Origin: Struthio camelus
Lineage: Eukaryota; Chordata; Aves; Struthioniformes; Struthionidae
Assembly: GCF_040807025.1 (NCBI RefSeq)
Contig: NC_090942.1
Span: forward strand, 200,553,247 to 200,617,246
Reading direction: 5' to 3'
DNA length: 64,000 nucleotides
This document shows positions 30,243-39,950 of this stretch, piece after piece. Position numbers and translations under genes: made by a program. Below the pieces are notes generated by a model. The model made no database searches and was not told the origin of the DNA. It worked only from the letters and a program-made list of their open reading frames with translations. Numbering within the stretch: position 1 is the first letter of the stretch; each line of letters starts with the position of its first letter.

Positions 30243-33200
30243 CTAGAGAGAGGAGAGAGTCAGGCGGCAGCCGCGCCGTCCCCGCATCGGTGCGCGGAGC
30301 GGAGGGCGAAATAAGCGGGGTGAGCGGACGGCCCTGCCGGGCCCCGACGGCTCCCCCAGAGGGGGTGAGCCGAGCCTCGGGCCCGAGCCCGGGCGGGTTC
30401 CCGGGCTGCTGCGGCCCCTCCCGCTGCTCCCTGCTGCCCCCCGGGCGCTTCGGAGCTCCCAGTTCCCCGGGCCCTGGCAGTCGGGTTGTCCTGCTGCTAT
30501 TTTATTTTATATTTTAATCGGCGTCTTTAGTCAAAGCCAAGCCCGCAGAAGCGGGGAGATGAGAAAACGCCACCCTTTGCCTTCGCCGAAAGCTCAATCT
30601 CCGCCTAAGGGCGCATCGATCCGGGGCTTGGCAAGTTGTTGGATTAGCGTAAAAAAAAAAAAACAGCAATAAAAAAGCAAACAAGAAAAAATGTTTTTGT
30701 TATGTGCCGCACACACAAACAACCAAACAAAACATAATAATAATAAAAATTAACCTCTCCGTGAAACTACGCGGAGGAAAAAACAACCCAGCAGCGACAG
30801 GCCCGGGGTCACAAGCCCGTGGCGCTTCTGGCGCCGGAGGCGCGGGGACCCGCCGCTCCGCGCGGAAAGCGAGAGCTGCGCCGGAGGTGCGCACAGCCGC
30901 GGCCGCCGAAGGCCGAGCGCCGCTCCCCGACGCCGCGTCCGGGCCCGAGCCCGGGCCCGCCGGCTCTCAGCGCAAAAAGCCGTAAAAGGGGACGGGAAAA
31001 CCTCATGAGCAGAAGCGCTCGGAGCCGCTGCAGTTTCCGGGGGTTTCGCCGCCGAGCAGTTCAGGCCCCGCGGAGGCTTCGACCCTTTCCCAGCCGTCGG
31101 GAGCGACGGGGCCGGAGGGCGGCGCGGCGCGGCAGCTCCCGGGCGGCCGGGCCCGGGGCACGGCGTGGGAGCCGGGGCTCCTGCCCCGCGGGGCGCCCGG
31201 CCATTTCGCCGGGCTGGCCGAGACCTTTGATTTCGTGTTCCCGGAAACAGCGACAGTAACGAAATCGCCGTTCCCAATAACGCTGCTGCTGCTGCTGTGC
31301 GTGGATGTCGGGACGCGGGACTGTGTGATAACGACGACTGCAGGAGTGGCGGCGATGGCAGGGGCTGGAGATTAGCCCTAAAACGGATTGTCCATATTAT
31401 TAATACAAGGAGTCTTGCTGGGTACACCGTTGGTCGCCATATAATCTCCAGAGCACGGTGACAACTATCTAAACTGCCGGAGTCACCTGCACTCTACTTC
31501 CGTTCATCTTTGCAGGCCCATTATATATACATATATGCATGTAATATATATACATCGTATATAGATTATAGATTATATATATACATATATATAAATAAAA
31601 ACAATTTTGTGGTACAGTTGAATAATAACTCCGGGAAGGCAAAATCTCGTGGGCCTGTTGAAAGCGGCGGCAGGAAGGGAGCGCGGGGCGGGCAGGGCCG
31701 CGGCCCCGCCGTGCTGGGCCCGGGGGCTCAGCGAGGCCCGGGGACGCTGCCGGCCGCCCTCGGCACGGCGGCCCGAGGGGACGGCGGAGCCCGGGGCCGG
31801 GCGCGGCGAGCAGCACCGGGCCGGGCTCTGCCGCCGCCTCGCTGGGCGCCTTTATCTTGCAATAACTCTCCCCGCATTGAATACAACGCAAAAACCCCAC
31901 TTGATTCTTGAACGCCTAAATGGCGCGCGCTTCTGGAAAAATACATCTCTGGCGCATATAGTTTGCATCTGTAAATACTGGGGTTTGGCTACAGGCGCTT
32001 GGCACAGAGCGGTGCCGCTTAGGCCATGCGGGTCTGCGCCCTGTCCCTGCTGGAGAAACGCTGAGCCGCCTGTGTGTTTACGTACACAGCGCACATCATA
32101 TACACGATTTAATGTCGCCCCCCAGTCTGCCTGGACCTCTTGGATGATCTAGGAACAGTGGAGGAGAGGTCTTAATTTTTCCGGGAAAACTTTCGTTTTG
32201 CTGCTCTTTCTGTCATTCCTCGTGTACAGAAGACAGAGAAAAGAGGGGCAGTTTGCGAGTTTGGCTCCATCTTCCCCCCCCCCCCCGCCCCAAATTCATT
32301 CAACCCGTCGAAAACGCAGTCTGATTTTATCCTCCCGCCACAATCTCTGCCCCCGAGCCCACGACGTGGGCGGCAGCACTCTTGTCTCTCCCGCCCTGCG
32401 GAGATGCCACCGTGGGGACTGGTGACCGCAGCCTGTCCCTGCTGCCCCCGGACTGGCCCAAGTAATTCCCGGACTATTTCACGGCGATTTCAATTCTCCA
32501 GTCCCTTTTTAACTGTCTATTTGAACAAAGCCATTAATGTAATATTTGCCGTATAGGCGTGACAAAGGCGCAGGACACGATAACATTGTGCAGGGAGAGA
32601 CAGAAATATTGTTCCGCAGCGGAACTTTCTGCCTAGATAGAGTTTCTTCCCCTCGCTGGCAGCTCTGTTTCGTTTGTGCATTGTTTCCCCTGCCCCGGGT
32701 TTTAAGTTGTAAAAGGTTCAATTACGGCTAAAACCGAGCGGGAAGCGGGAGGGGGCAGGAGGAGCTGGAAGAAGGGCGCCCGGCGCCGCCACGGGCAGCC
32801 GCCTCTGCCTTGCCCCCGCCGCTCCGCCAGGCGCTTCCCCGCCCGCTCGGCCCCGCGGGCCGCTCCGCGCCCCCGCCTCGCCCTGCGCGGCCCCGCGCGG
32901 AGCCCGCCGCCGCCGCGGAGCCTCCCCGGGGCACCTGCTCGGCGGCGCTGCGGCGGCAGCGCCCGCGCACCGGGACTGCGGGGCCACGGCGGCCCCGTCT
33001 TGGCGGCAATTAGTTAATTAGTGAAACCTGCTCGTTAATCTTTGCTCAGGGCTTGGGAACCGGCGGGCTCTCCCCAGGGGCGCCGTGAGCCTGCCGGCGG
33101 GGCGGTTTTCACCCGGACACCTGCTGATATTAGTGGGACTTTATCCCCGCGGCGGGGAACTGCGCAGGGGCTGCGCGCTCCCCCCTCGGCTGCCCGCGGA

Positions 33201-33824
33201 CCCGGCTCCCGTCCCCTTACCAGCCGCGGCCTCCGGGCGCCCCAGAGCAGCGGACCCGCGGGGCGGCGGGCAGCGAGGCTGCCGCCGGCCCCTCTCCGCG
33301 CCGCTCCGCGCTAAGCCCGGCCGGCGCGGGGAGCGCGGCTGCCCCGCGGAGGCTTCGTGGCCGCCGGCCGAGGCGAGCGCCGAGAAGTGGCCGGGCCAGC
33401 GGCAGGAGGGGACGGCGGGCTTACCCGTCCATTGTCCCTTCCAGGCGTGCGATTTGGTGGATTTCATCCAGGCGAAAGGCACCTGCACTCGGGGCTCCTC
33501 TATCGCCCCCGTGTCCGCCCCGTCAGCGAATGGCAGCGCGTCCTGGTGGGGAGGAGGAAGATGAGGGTGGTGGTGGTGATGGTGGTGATGCAGGTGCGAG
33601 ACCCCGGCATCCTCTGTGATGGGGGGCACCTCGTAGGGCGAAATGTCTGGCGGGCTGCCTTGCTCCAGCGCCCCTAAGGCGCCGGGGTACGGAGTCTGCT
33701 GCTGCCGGCCCATGTAGAGGCAGGCGGGGGGGCTGGGGCTGTAGTCCTGCGCCTGGGCTCTCTGAAACGCACACGGCTCCTTGTAGAGCTGCGCCGAGGC
33801 GTAATACTGCTCCTCAGTGTTCAT
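29854..33824 (-). CDS. PDX1: Pancreatic and duodenal homeobox 1 transcription factor PDX1 (two exons)
   Basis: Joined complement CDS 33824-33425 and 30242-29854 gives 262 aa. PDX1 is the nuclear homeodomain factor required for pancreas formation and, in beta cells, for insulin gene transcription. [20 protein letters not shown] opens the activation region. [22 protein letters not shown] matches PDX1 across vertebrates. An eight-His run follows HL near residue 80. The PBX-type hexapeptide reads FAWMK at 117-121, where mammals have FPWMK. The homeodomain is at 144-203 ([12 protein letters not shown] to RRMKWKKEE), with the PDX-typical [15 protein letters not shown] after it matches the conserved C-terminal region. 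The donor is GTAAGC, the acceptor CTCTCTAG, and codon 134 is split. Human PDX1 has 283 aa. The position facing CDX2 confirms orthology. Confidence 0.97.
31521..31600. repeat. (TA)n-rich imperfect repeat in PDX1 intron
   Basis: TATATACATA-type units interrupted by TGCATG and two ATTATAGATT words. It forms an AT-rich island inside the CpG domain. Confidence 0.8.
33006..33042. promoter_or_regulatory. PDX1: Homeobox-site cluster in PDX1 intron
   Basis: CAATTAG at 33008-33014, TTAATTAG at 33014-33021 and GTTAATC at 33034-33040 stand in otherwise very GC-rich DNA 380 bases past the exon 1 donor. The spacing could allow homeodomain or HNF1-like binding. Autoregulation by PDX1 is possible but only inferred. 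Confidence 0.35.
33425..33824 (-). CDS. PDX1: PDX1 coding exon 1
   Basis: 400 nt: residues 1-133 and the first base of codon 134. The ATG at 33824 is chosen because the conserved MN(T/G)EEQYYA N-terminus begins there. The open frame continues upstream but without family similarity. Confidence 0.96.
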
Positions 33825-33850
33825 GGCTAGCGGGCCGGGGGGGTCCGGAG

Positions 33851-33862
33851 CTACTGACACAT
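33851..33862 (-). promoter_or_regulatory. PDX1: Three-codon upstream ORF in the PDX1 leader
   Basis: ATG at 33862 reads Met-Cys-Gln then TAG, ending 26 nt before the PDX1 ATG. It counts as a uORF only if transcription starts upstream of 33862, which is likely but not shown. Confidence 0.35.
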
Positions 33863-33972
33863 CGGGCTGCTCCCGCTCCCGGCGCCCGGGATGCCTCTTT
33901 GACAGCTCGCCGCCCGCCGGGCCCCGCCGCCCTGCCCGGCTCCCGCCGCCTCCCCATAGGCGCCGCTCCCCC

Positions 33973-33978
33973 CACGTG
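33973..33978. promoter_or_regulatory. PDX1: CACGTG E-box of the PDX1 promoter
   Basis: A palindromic bHLH-ZIP site. Its place relative to the gene fits the mammalian USF site. Confidence 0.5.
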
Positions 33979-34554
33979 AGCCCTCCCGCAGCCCTCCGGG
34001 GCGGGGCGGGACCCATAAGAGGCCAGCCGGGGTGGCCCCGGCTCCACAACCCCCTTCCCCTTGGCCGGGGAGGGTCCGGGACCCCCCGGGGGGGGGCGGC
34101 GCTCCTGCCTGCCCCGCGGCGGGCGCCCGGCGGTGCGGGGCTGGCGAGGGGGCGGGGGGCGCCCGGGGGTGGCCCGGCGTGAAGCGGGGCAGGGCCGGGC
34201 TGCGCTCCCACGCTGCCGGCGTGCGGGGGGCTCGGGGAGGACGGCCGGGGCTCGGACCCCCAGGCCCGGCCGTCTCCCCCTCCCCGCCTGCGCGCAAGGG
34301 CTCCCCGACCCCGCGCTCCGCCGGCGCGGTCCGGGGAGGGAAGCCCGCGGGGGTCGAGAGACACGGCTCCCGGAGGGGTTTGGCACCCGGTAACTGTCGG
34401 CTGCGGGTACCTCCGCGCAGGGCCGCGGCGGTGGGCAGCGGGTGCCCGGGAGCAGCCGGGGCGCAGGCTCCCTCGGGGGCAACGCCGTGAGCCGCGGGCG
34501 CGGAAAGAGGCGCAGACCTGCTTTCTGCCCCCTCTCCCCCTGCCCGGGGAGATG

Positions 34555-34725
34555 CGGCCGCGGGGACCACAATGCTATCAACGAAGCGAGCGATAGGCAG
34601 CGGATTGTTTGCCGAAGGGGTAAATTTGGGAGCCTTCCCCGCGGCTTGGGCTGCAATGTGTTGACCCTCGGAGATAATCTGCTCCAAGTTGGTGCCGGTT
34701 GACTTGGTGACGAGGTTATGAGGAG
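34555..34725. promoter_or_regulatory. PDX1: AT-balanced block inside the upstream CpG island of PDX1
   Basis: About 170 bases of lower GC content with GGATTGTTTGCC (FOX-like), GGTAAATTTGG and GAGATAATCTG, set between very GC-rich flanks about 0.75-0.9 kb upstream of the PDX1 ATG. It could be conserved. Confidence 0.25.
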
Positions 34726-34841
34726 GCGGAGAGCTACCGAAAGGGACAAAGATCGTTTCCCTGCCTCCCTGCGCTCGCCCCGACGGCCGCTCTCGCCGTC
34801 TCGCACGCAGGCACACCTCCTGCTCGCCCGGCTCCTCTGCG

Positions 34842-34869
34842 CGCACCGCACCGCGCCGCACCGCGCCGC
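34842..34869. repeat. (CCGCA/CCGCG)n short run
   Basis: Five or six pentamer units, the same type as at 6859-6898. Confidence 0.7.
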
Positions 34870-35084
34870 CTCTCCAAGGGGCCCCCCGAGGGCGGCTCGG
34901 GCCGCCGCCGCCGCCGCCACCCCCGGCGGGGGCTGCTGCTGCTCCCCCGGGGCGCACACACGGGGCCCGCAGGCTCCCCCGGAGGGGGCCTCGGGGGGTT
35001 CCCCGGGGTGCTGGCCCCTCGGCCGGTGAAAATGCAACTCCGAGCAGGCGGCGAGCGAGACGTCTGGGCTCGCATGCCGGCTTC

Positions 35085-35335
35085 CGAGGGATCATAAAAC
35101 CGCCCAGTCCATTACACTTAAAATGAGTTTCCGCTATGAATGCATTTGGGTCCCCCATCTCTCAGAAAGCACACTGAGTCTTTGATTCAATATTGAGCCA
35201 TTAAGCAATTGCTTTCCCAAGCCATTTAACAGCAGCTCTTATGGATAAATAAACAAAAAAGGCTGTAAACCAATTATAGTGAGGATAGTGAAAAAGTATT
35301 TTATTAGCGGGAATTACCGATAGACATCGCTGCTC
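35085..35335. promoter_or_regulatory. PDX1: Candidate PDX1 upstream enhancer, proximal block
   Basis: An AT-rich, CpG-retaining block starting where the CpG island ends, 1.3-1.5 kb upstream of the PDX1 ATG. It contains ATCATAAAAC, CCATTAAGCAATTG near 35199, a FOX site AAATAAACA at 35247-35255, AACCAATTATAGT at 35268-35280 and TTTTATTA at 35299-35306. Mammalian PDX1 has enhancer areas I-III about 1.6-2.8 kb upstream with essential FOXA sites. Which area this equals, if any, needs alignment. Confidence 0.5.
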
Positions 35336-35984
35336 CTCGGACATCCCCCGCCCCGCACCCTCCTTCTCCATCCCTTGGCATCCCGGGCAGGGGTACCGGC
35401 CTGCTGCGGGACACGCAGCCCCTCCGGCGCCGGCGGCGCAGCCCGGCGTGCGGCCGCGGAGCGAGCGCGGCTGCAGGGGCTGCGCCGAGGCTCCCGCACG
35501 GCGACCCCGGGAGGGGCATCCTCGGGGGGGACCCGCTGAGCCAGCCGGGCTCCCTTAGCGGAGGGCTCCTTCCTCGCTCAGCAGCCTCCGCATCCGCGCA
35601 CGGGGTGTCTTCCCCGAGGTCTCTTGCGGACACAGGTGTCTTTTGAACTCAATCCCCCGTTTAATCCAGTTGCCAACTTCTTGCGCATCAAACCCACCCC
35701 CAAACCCACCCCCCAGGCTCCTCCTGGCTGGCTGCCCCCAGAGAGCAGCCCTAAAGCGGGATCTGGGAAAGTAGCTCCTCTGTCTGGGAGAGGCATCGCT
35801 GTGCCCCCCGCCCCGCCCCTCTCCGGGCCCGGGGCTCCGGGGCACCGAGGGGGCTCACCCTGCGCCAGCGCCGGCCCCGGCCCGGCCCGCGGGGGAGCCG
35901 AGCTCCGCGCCGCTCCCCGGAGCATTTACAGCCCCAGGATTTCCACGGGGAACCGGCACGGACAAACAAACGCGCAGCCATAAA
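35336..35984. other. GC-rich spacer between candidate PDX1 enhancers
   Basis: CpG-rich DNA at 35336-35600 and 35790-35930, with a C-rich CCCACCCC stretch near 35690. No gene is seen. The frame at 35624-35983 has no domain. Confidence 0.5.
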
Positions 35985-36190
35985 AACCAGAGCAAATTGA
36001 TTCATCTCCAGGGAGGACCATTACCCGGCGTCTTAATGCGGTCCTCTCTCTATAACGAACATTTCTAAATAGAGCAAACATTTCCCCCTCCAAAGCAAAT
36101 GAATTTCGTATAATTTAGAGCTAATTCTCTTTCATTCTGCCTGCGTGAGCAGGCGATAAGGGCACGCTTTGCTGTGCTAACAACAAGGCA
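35985..36190. promoter_or_regulatory. PDX1: Candidate PDX1 upstream enhancer, distal block
   Basis: An AT-balanced block 2.2-2.35 kb upstream of the PDX1 ATG with CAAATTGATTCA, a FOX-like GCAAACA at 36074-36080, GTATAATTTAGAGCTAATT and GCGATAAGG. Distance and FOX site fit the PDX1 upstream enhancer cluster. The assignment is inferred. Confidence 0.4.
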
Positions 36191-39100
36191 GCAGGCTGCA
36201 GTGCAGGAAAAGGACCTCGCTGCGTATCCTGGCATTGGGGATCCCAGGCCTGGCCCGCTGGGAGGTAGTGACCTGCAGCTGGGGCGCAGCGGGCAGGTGA
36301 CCGCAGTCCCGTCAGAGTCTGAGCTCAGGGACCATCCGGGCAGGATGAAGCCACTGAAGTCTGCCTGAAGAGCCTCTCCTAAGCTGTTGGTCCTCATGTG
36401 AAGCTTCCGAGCCATGAGCGGGTCCTATCCAAATGCTGCCTGGACAGGGAAATGTGTGACAGAGGGGCACAGGCTCTGCTGCTTCTGGGGTGAGTGGGGC
36501 TCTGCAGACACTGCCGTGTTGACTCAGAGCAAAGATCCCGTGACCCCAAACCTTCTTCCTGAGCAATGTCCACAAGTGATGGCTAGGGCAATCACAACAT
36601 GGTATGCACATATGATACTACACTTATCTGTTTTCTCAGGCTCCCAGCATTTTCAGCTCAAGGCATATTCTGAGCTGTGTGGCTTTTTCTAGCCCACAGT
36701 GGATTTCTCCAGTTCTTAAATCTTCCGTGAACCTTTGCCTTCCACACCATCCTTTGGCAAAGACTGCCACAGATAAACTATTACTGTGCGAAGGACTGCC
36801 ACCCTTTGCTTATTTCGTACTTGACCTCATTTAGTGAGGCTTAATTCTTATACTAGAAGAGGCTTGAGATGGATAGGCACAGTGTAAGAAATGGAAAGGT
36901 GCAGGGTTGCCTCTTTAGCTCATATATGGACTCCTGTGATGCCAGCTGCTCTTGAACACCTCAAGCAGGTGCCAGCAGTGAGCTGTGACCTCAAAGACCT
37001 CTGCATGCACATTGTCATCTCCTAGCTGAGACCTGCCCCTGTCCCTGATTCTCCAAGTTGGAGGCTATGGCAGGCTTGAAGTGGCCATCCTCAAGTCTAT
37101 ACGTAATTATTTGAAGAAAAGACAGCTGATACTGATGGTGTGTTTATTCCAACTGATAAACATACAACAGGGTTTAGTGCTTAACCGTTGAAACCAGGTA
37201 AACAAATAAATTCAAAACAAGGGACACATTGCACATAGATTCATGGCTAGTACAATCTAACAAGGGATTGGGTAGATTTTCCCTCACCTTAAAGCCTGTC
37301 TGGATGTATGCTGCAGTTCAGGTCCCAGGCTTCACCTGCAGTGGGACATTTCTACAGTCCCTAGGAACCCTCACGTATCCTGGGGGTTTCTGCAGCTGCA
37401 GCATTGAGCACATCCAGCAGAACATGGAGATGGGAAGCTCACTCTTCCAACTATGTGTTGCCATGAGCATGGATCCTGCAATCGATAATACTGTTCCAGC
37501 TCATGCTGAGAAAAACTCTGGTAGATGCAGTTTGTTTCCTTTTTGTCCCTTTGAGGTGACTTATGGGCAACAAATAATGCTCTCACTAAAGTTGCTTAAG
37601 GCTCTGCTAAAAAGGGACATCCTTACAGTAGGTTTGTTATTCCAAGAAACTGAACTAAGCTGAAACTACGAGTATGTATGAGTATGTACGAGCAACACTA
37701 AGTACTACAGGCATGTTTTAATTATCCTTAACATGAGAACAGGGATTGAAATGTTCTCGTATCAGTAGCAAATGGTTCAGGTACTCAGCTGTCGCTGTCC
37801 TGTAGTGATACCATGTAATAACCACACCACACAGCCAAGTCACTGCAATACTTGGATTAACATATTTGATTCAAGTGTTTTTAAGGATGTGTTAAGATTT
37901 AATCATATTACTTTAGCTCAGCATTTGTCTAGCAGAGGAAAGGTTGTCTTCATGGTTTAAACTATATTTTTTTATTATACGTATTATAATATTATAAATA
38001 TTATTCATGTAATATGAACATTGCTGAGTGCCCAATGGCTTGGAAAGACAAGCTTCATACCTCATCTGGTATCTCTGTGATTTTAAAATGTAAGCTCTAA
38101 TATATGCATCCTCATACACACAATTTCATCCGCTTCACATCTGATGGCGTTTTAAAAGATCTTACCTAAAATGGATAATTTAGGACCTGAATATGAGTCA
38201 CTGTTTTCTGAAAATCTTGTCCACTTCTTCCTCAGTAGTGTCTGGCAGATATTACTGCAAGCTGCTGGGATCAGTGAAATGTAAAACCATCTGGACACAG
38301 CAATTTTTTTTCTAGGAAAGGTGACAGGACCATTTTGTTTCCCTTTCAATGCAAATAATTTGTGATTCCTTACTCATTTAGTTCCCTTTCCCGTTACAAA
38401 TTATGTTAGTTTTATCATACCTCCCACCTTTTTGATTATCAAGCTAGAATACAAAATAGCAAGGAATATAGTTCAGTCATACCTCCTCAAAGGGATCTGG
38501 ATTTGATTTTCTAAATCGGAGTAATAATTTGATGACTTCTCAGTGCTCAACTTTTTTTTTTTTCTGTTCACATTTTGAGAGAAAAAAAAATACTGAAGAA
38601 ACATTGAAGGTAACTGGAACATATTCAAAATGATCTCTCTTCCTCTCCCAGCCCTGTTCAAACCAACACAGGAAGACTGTATTCATGGCAAAGTCCAGCA
38701 CTGGGAGAAGGAAAAGTTGACTGGGAAACAGAGCTTTCCCAGGGATTGATTTTTAAAACCCCCACTCTGCTGTATCTAGAAGAAAGGTAACCTTTCACAA
38801 AGCTGGTTAATAATCAATAACCATGTGAAAACAAAGCTGTCTTTCCCTCTTAGCACTAATGATAAAAACAAGAGCATGAACCGTTCCAGCTGCCTTAAAG
38901 TAACACTGGCTCACAAGCCTTTTTGCAAGGAGCTTTTTCGGTTTCTGAAAGGTTCTGAATTCACACACTGCTACTTCAGTTTGTTCTGTGTTTGTTGGCA
39001 CACATCAGCTTGTTCACATGGTAGGTATGGGCCAGGTCTTGAACTGTATGAAGATTATGTAAGCCATTTTCAATAAGACCTTGGCCAGGAAATATGTGGG

Positions 39101-39394
39101 AGAGAGAGCAGGAGAGGATCTTACCTGTGTGGTGTCATTTTTATATTTGCGCTTCAACATCTCTTCATTTTTCATTCTTTTTTTTCCTGCTATTTCTAAT
39201 TTCTTTTTCTAGTAGGAATATTGACTATCACCAGGGAAATACAATTTAATTACATTATACGAAGAGCTGAAGAATTACTTTAAAATACTCTGGATCTTTC
39301 CACTGAAACGGAAACAGCTTCGTGTTGTCTGCCCCATACAACTTTCTTTTTCTATCATCTTCCTTTTCTGGTTATTACACTAGATAGGAGTAGA
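36191..39394. other. Noncoding DNA upstream of PDX1
   Basis: No gene, RNA or clear repeat. An AT-rich stretch with ATTATAATATTATAAATATTATT lies at about 37970-38010. The mammalian distal enhancer (area IV) sits about 6 kb upstream of PDX1, which would fall near 40 kb here. I see no block I could assign to it. Confidence 0.45.
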
Positions 39395-39399
39395 CACAT

Positions 39400-39436
39400 A
39401 GATATAGATATAGATATAGATACAGATACAGATATT
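39400..39436. repeat. (GATATA)n / (GATACA)n microsatellite
   Basis: Six or so hexamer units with T-to-C changes. Confidence 0.85.
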
Positions 39437-39794
39437 CAGCGCAGAAATATAACCCAGAGAGAATTCCTCCTCATAGCCTTTGTCTACCTCCATGTTTTCC
39501 TAGACCACAAGCTCTTCAGGGCAAGGATTGTGTTGTACAGCAAGTTTTCAAAGTGCAGCCCAGACTTAGCTGGAGGGTCTCAGCCCTGCCTCGTACAGGT
39601 GGTGTTTGGCCTCCTGTCGGCTCATCTGGCGGTTCTCAGCATAGCCCTCCCTTGTTGTTTGTTGATTATAACTTTGCCAGACTTTAACCATTTGAGCTGA
39701 AATTTTCCAGTCTGAATCTCTGCCTCTCACCAAATATTTTGAAAACCTTTAATTATAATAGTATAGACCTGTACAAGAATGAAGCTAGGAAACA

Positions 39795-39950
39795 GCAGGT
39801 AGTGAAGCACTGGAACTGATTGCACAGGGAAGATGCAGAGTGTCCACCTCTGGAAGTCTCTAAAAACAGGTTAAACAAACTTCTACCAAGAGTTGTGCAA
39901 GCATGGCTGATTCTCGGTTGGGACAGAGGACTGAGATAGCTAACACTCTG
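39795..39950 (+). mobile_element. Decayed CR1 LINE fragment
   Basis: GAAGCACTGGAACTGATTGC then CCACCTCTGGAAGTCTCTAAAAACAGG follows the CR1 3' coding pattern for HWNRLP...ESPSLE-F (compare the good copy at about 57035-57105) at high divergence. The frame is broken. It is sense on the + strand. Confidence 0.55.

Larger units (their letters stand above)
30243..33424 (-). other. PDX1: PDX1 intron
   Basis: A 3.2 kb GC-rich intron placed between hexapeptide and homeodomain, as in other PDX1 genes. It contains an AT microsatellite at 31521-31600, a C run at 32274-32286 and a TAAT-site cluster at 33006-33042. Confidence 0.93.
33825..34030 (-). promoter_or_regulatory. PDX1: PDX1 proximal promoter and 5' UTR
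   Basis: GC-rich with no clear TATA box. A CACGTG E-box lies at 33973-33978, about 150 nt upstream of the ATG. In mammals a proximal CACGTG bound by USF drives the PDX1 promoter at roughly -104 from the TSS, so a TSS near 33870 would be consistent. The E-box is seen; the equivalence is inferred. Confidence 0.55.
28600..35080. other. PDX1: PDX1 CpG-island domain
   Basis: High GC and frequent CpGs cover almost all of PDX1, its 3' flank and about 1.2 kb of upstream DNA. AT-rich breaks occur at about 30490-30780, 31360-31620, 31860-32230 and 32490-32740. Such GC-dense, homopolymer-containing DNA (C runs at about 29090 and 32274-32286) is hard to sequence and assemble with short reads. Confidence 0.75.

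Noticed and set aside
33851-35158. A 435-codon open frame on the minus strand upstream of PDX1, with a protein-looking stretch around 34560-34720
   Set aside because: It overlaps the PDX1 promoter and 5' leader and ends in the three-codon uORF stop. The rest is Pro/Arg/Gly-rich, as expected for GC-dense DNA. No family is recognised. Only transcript or conservation data would revive it.
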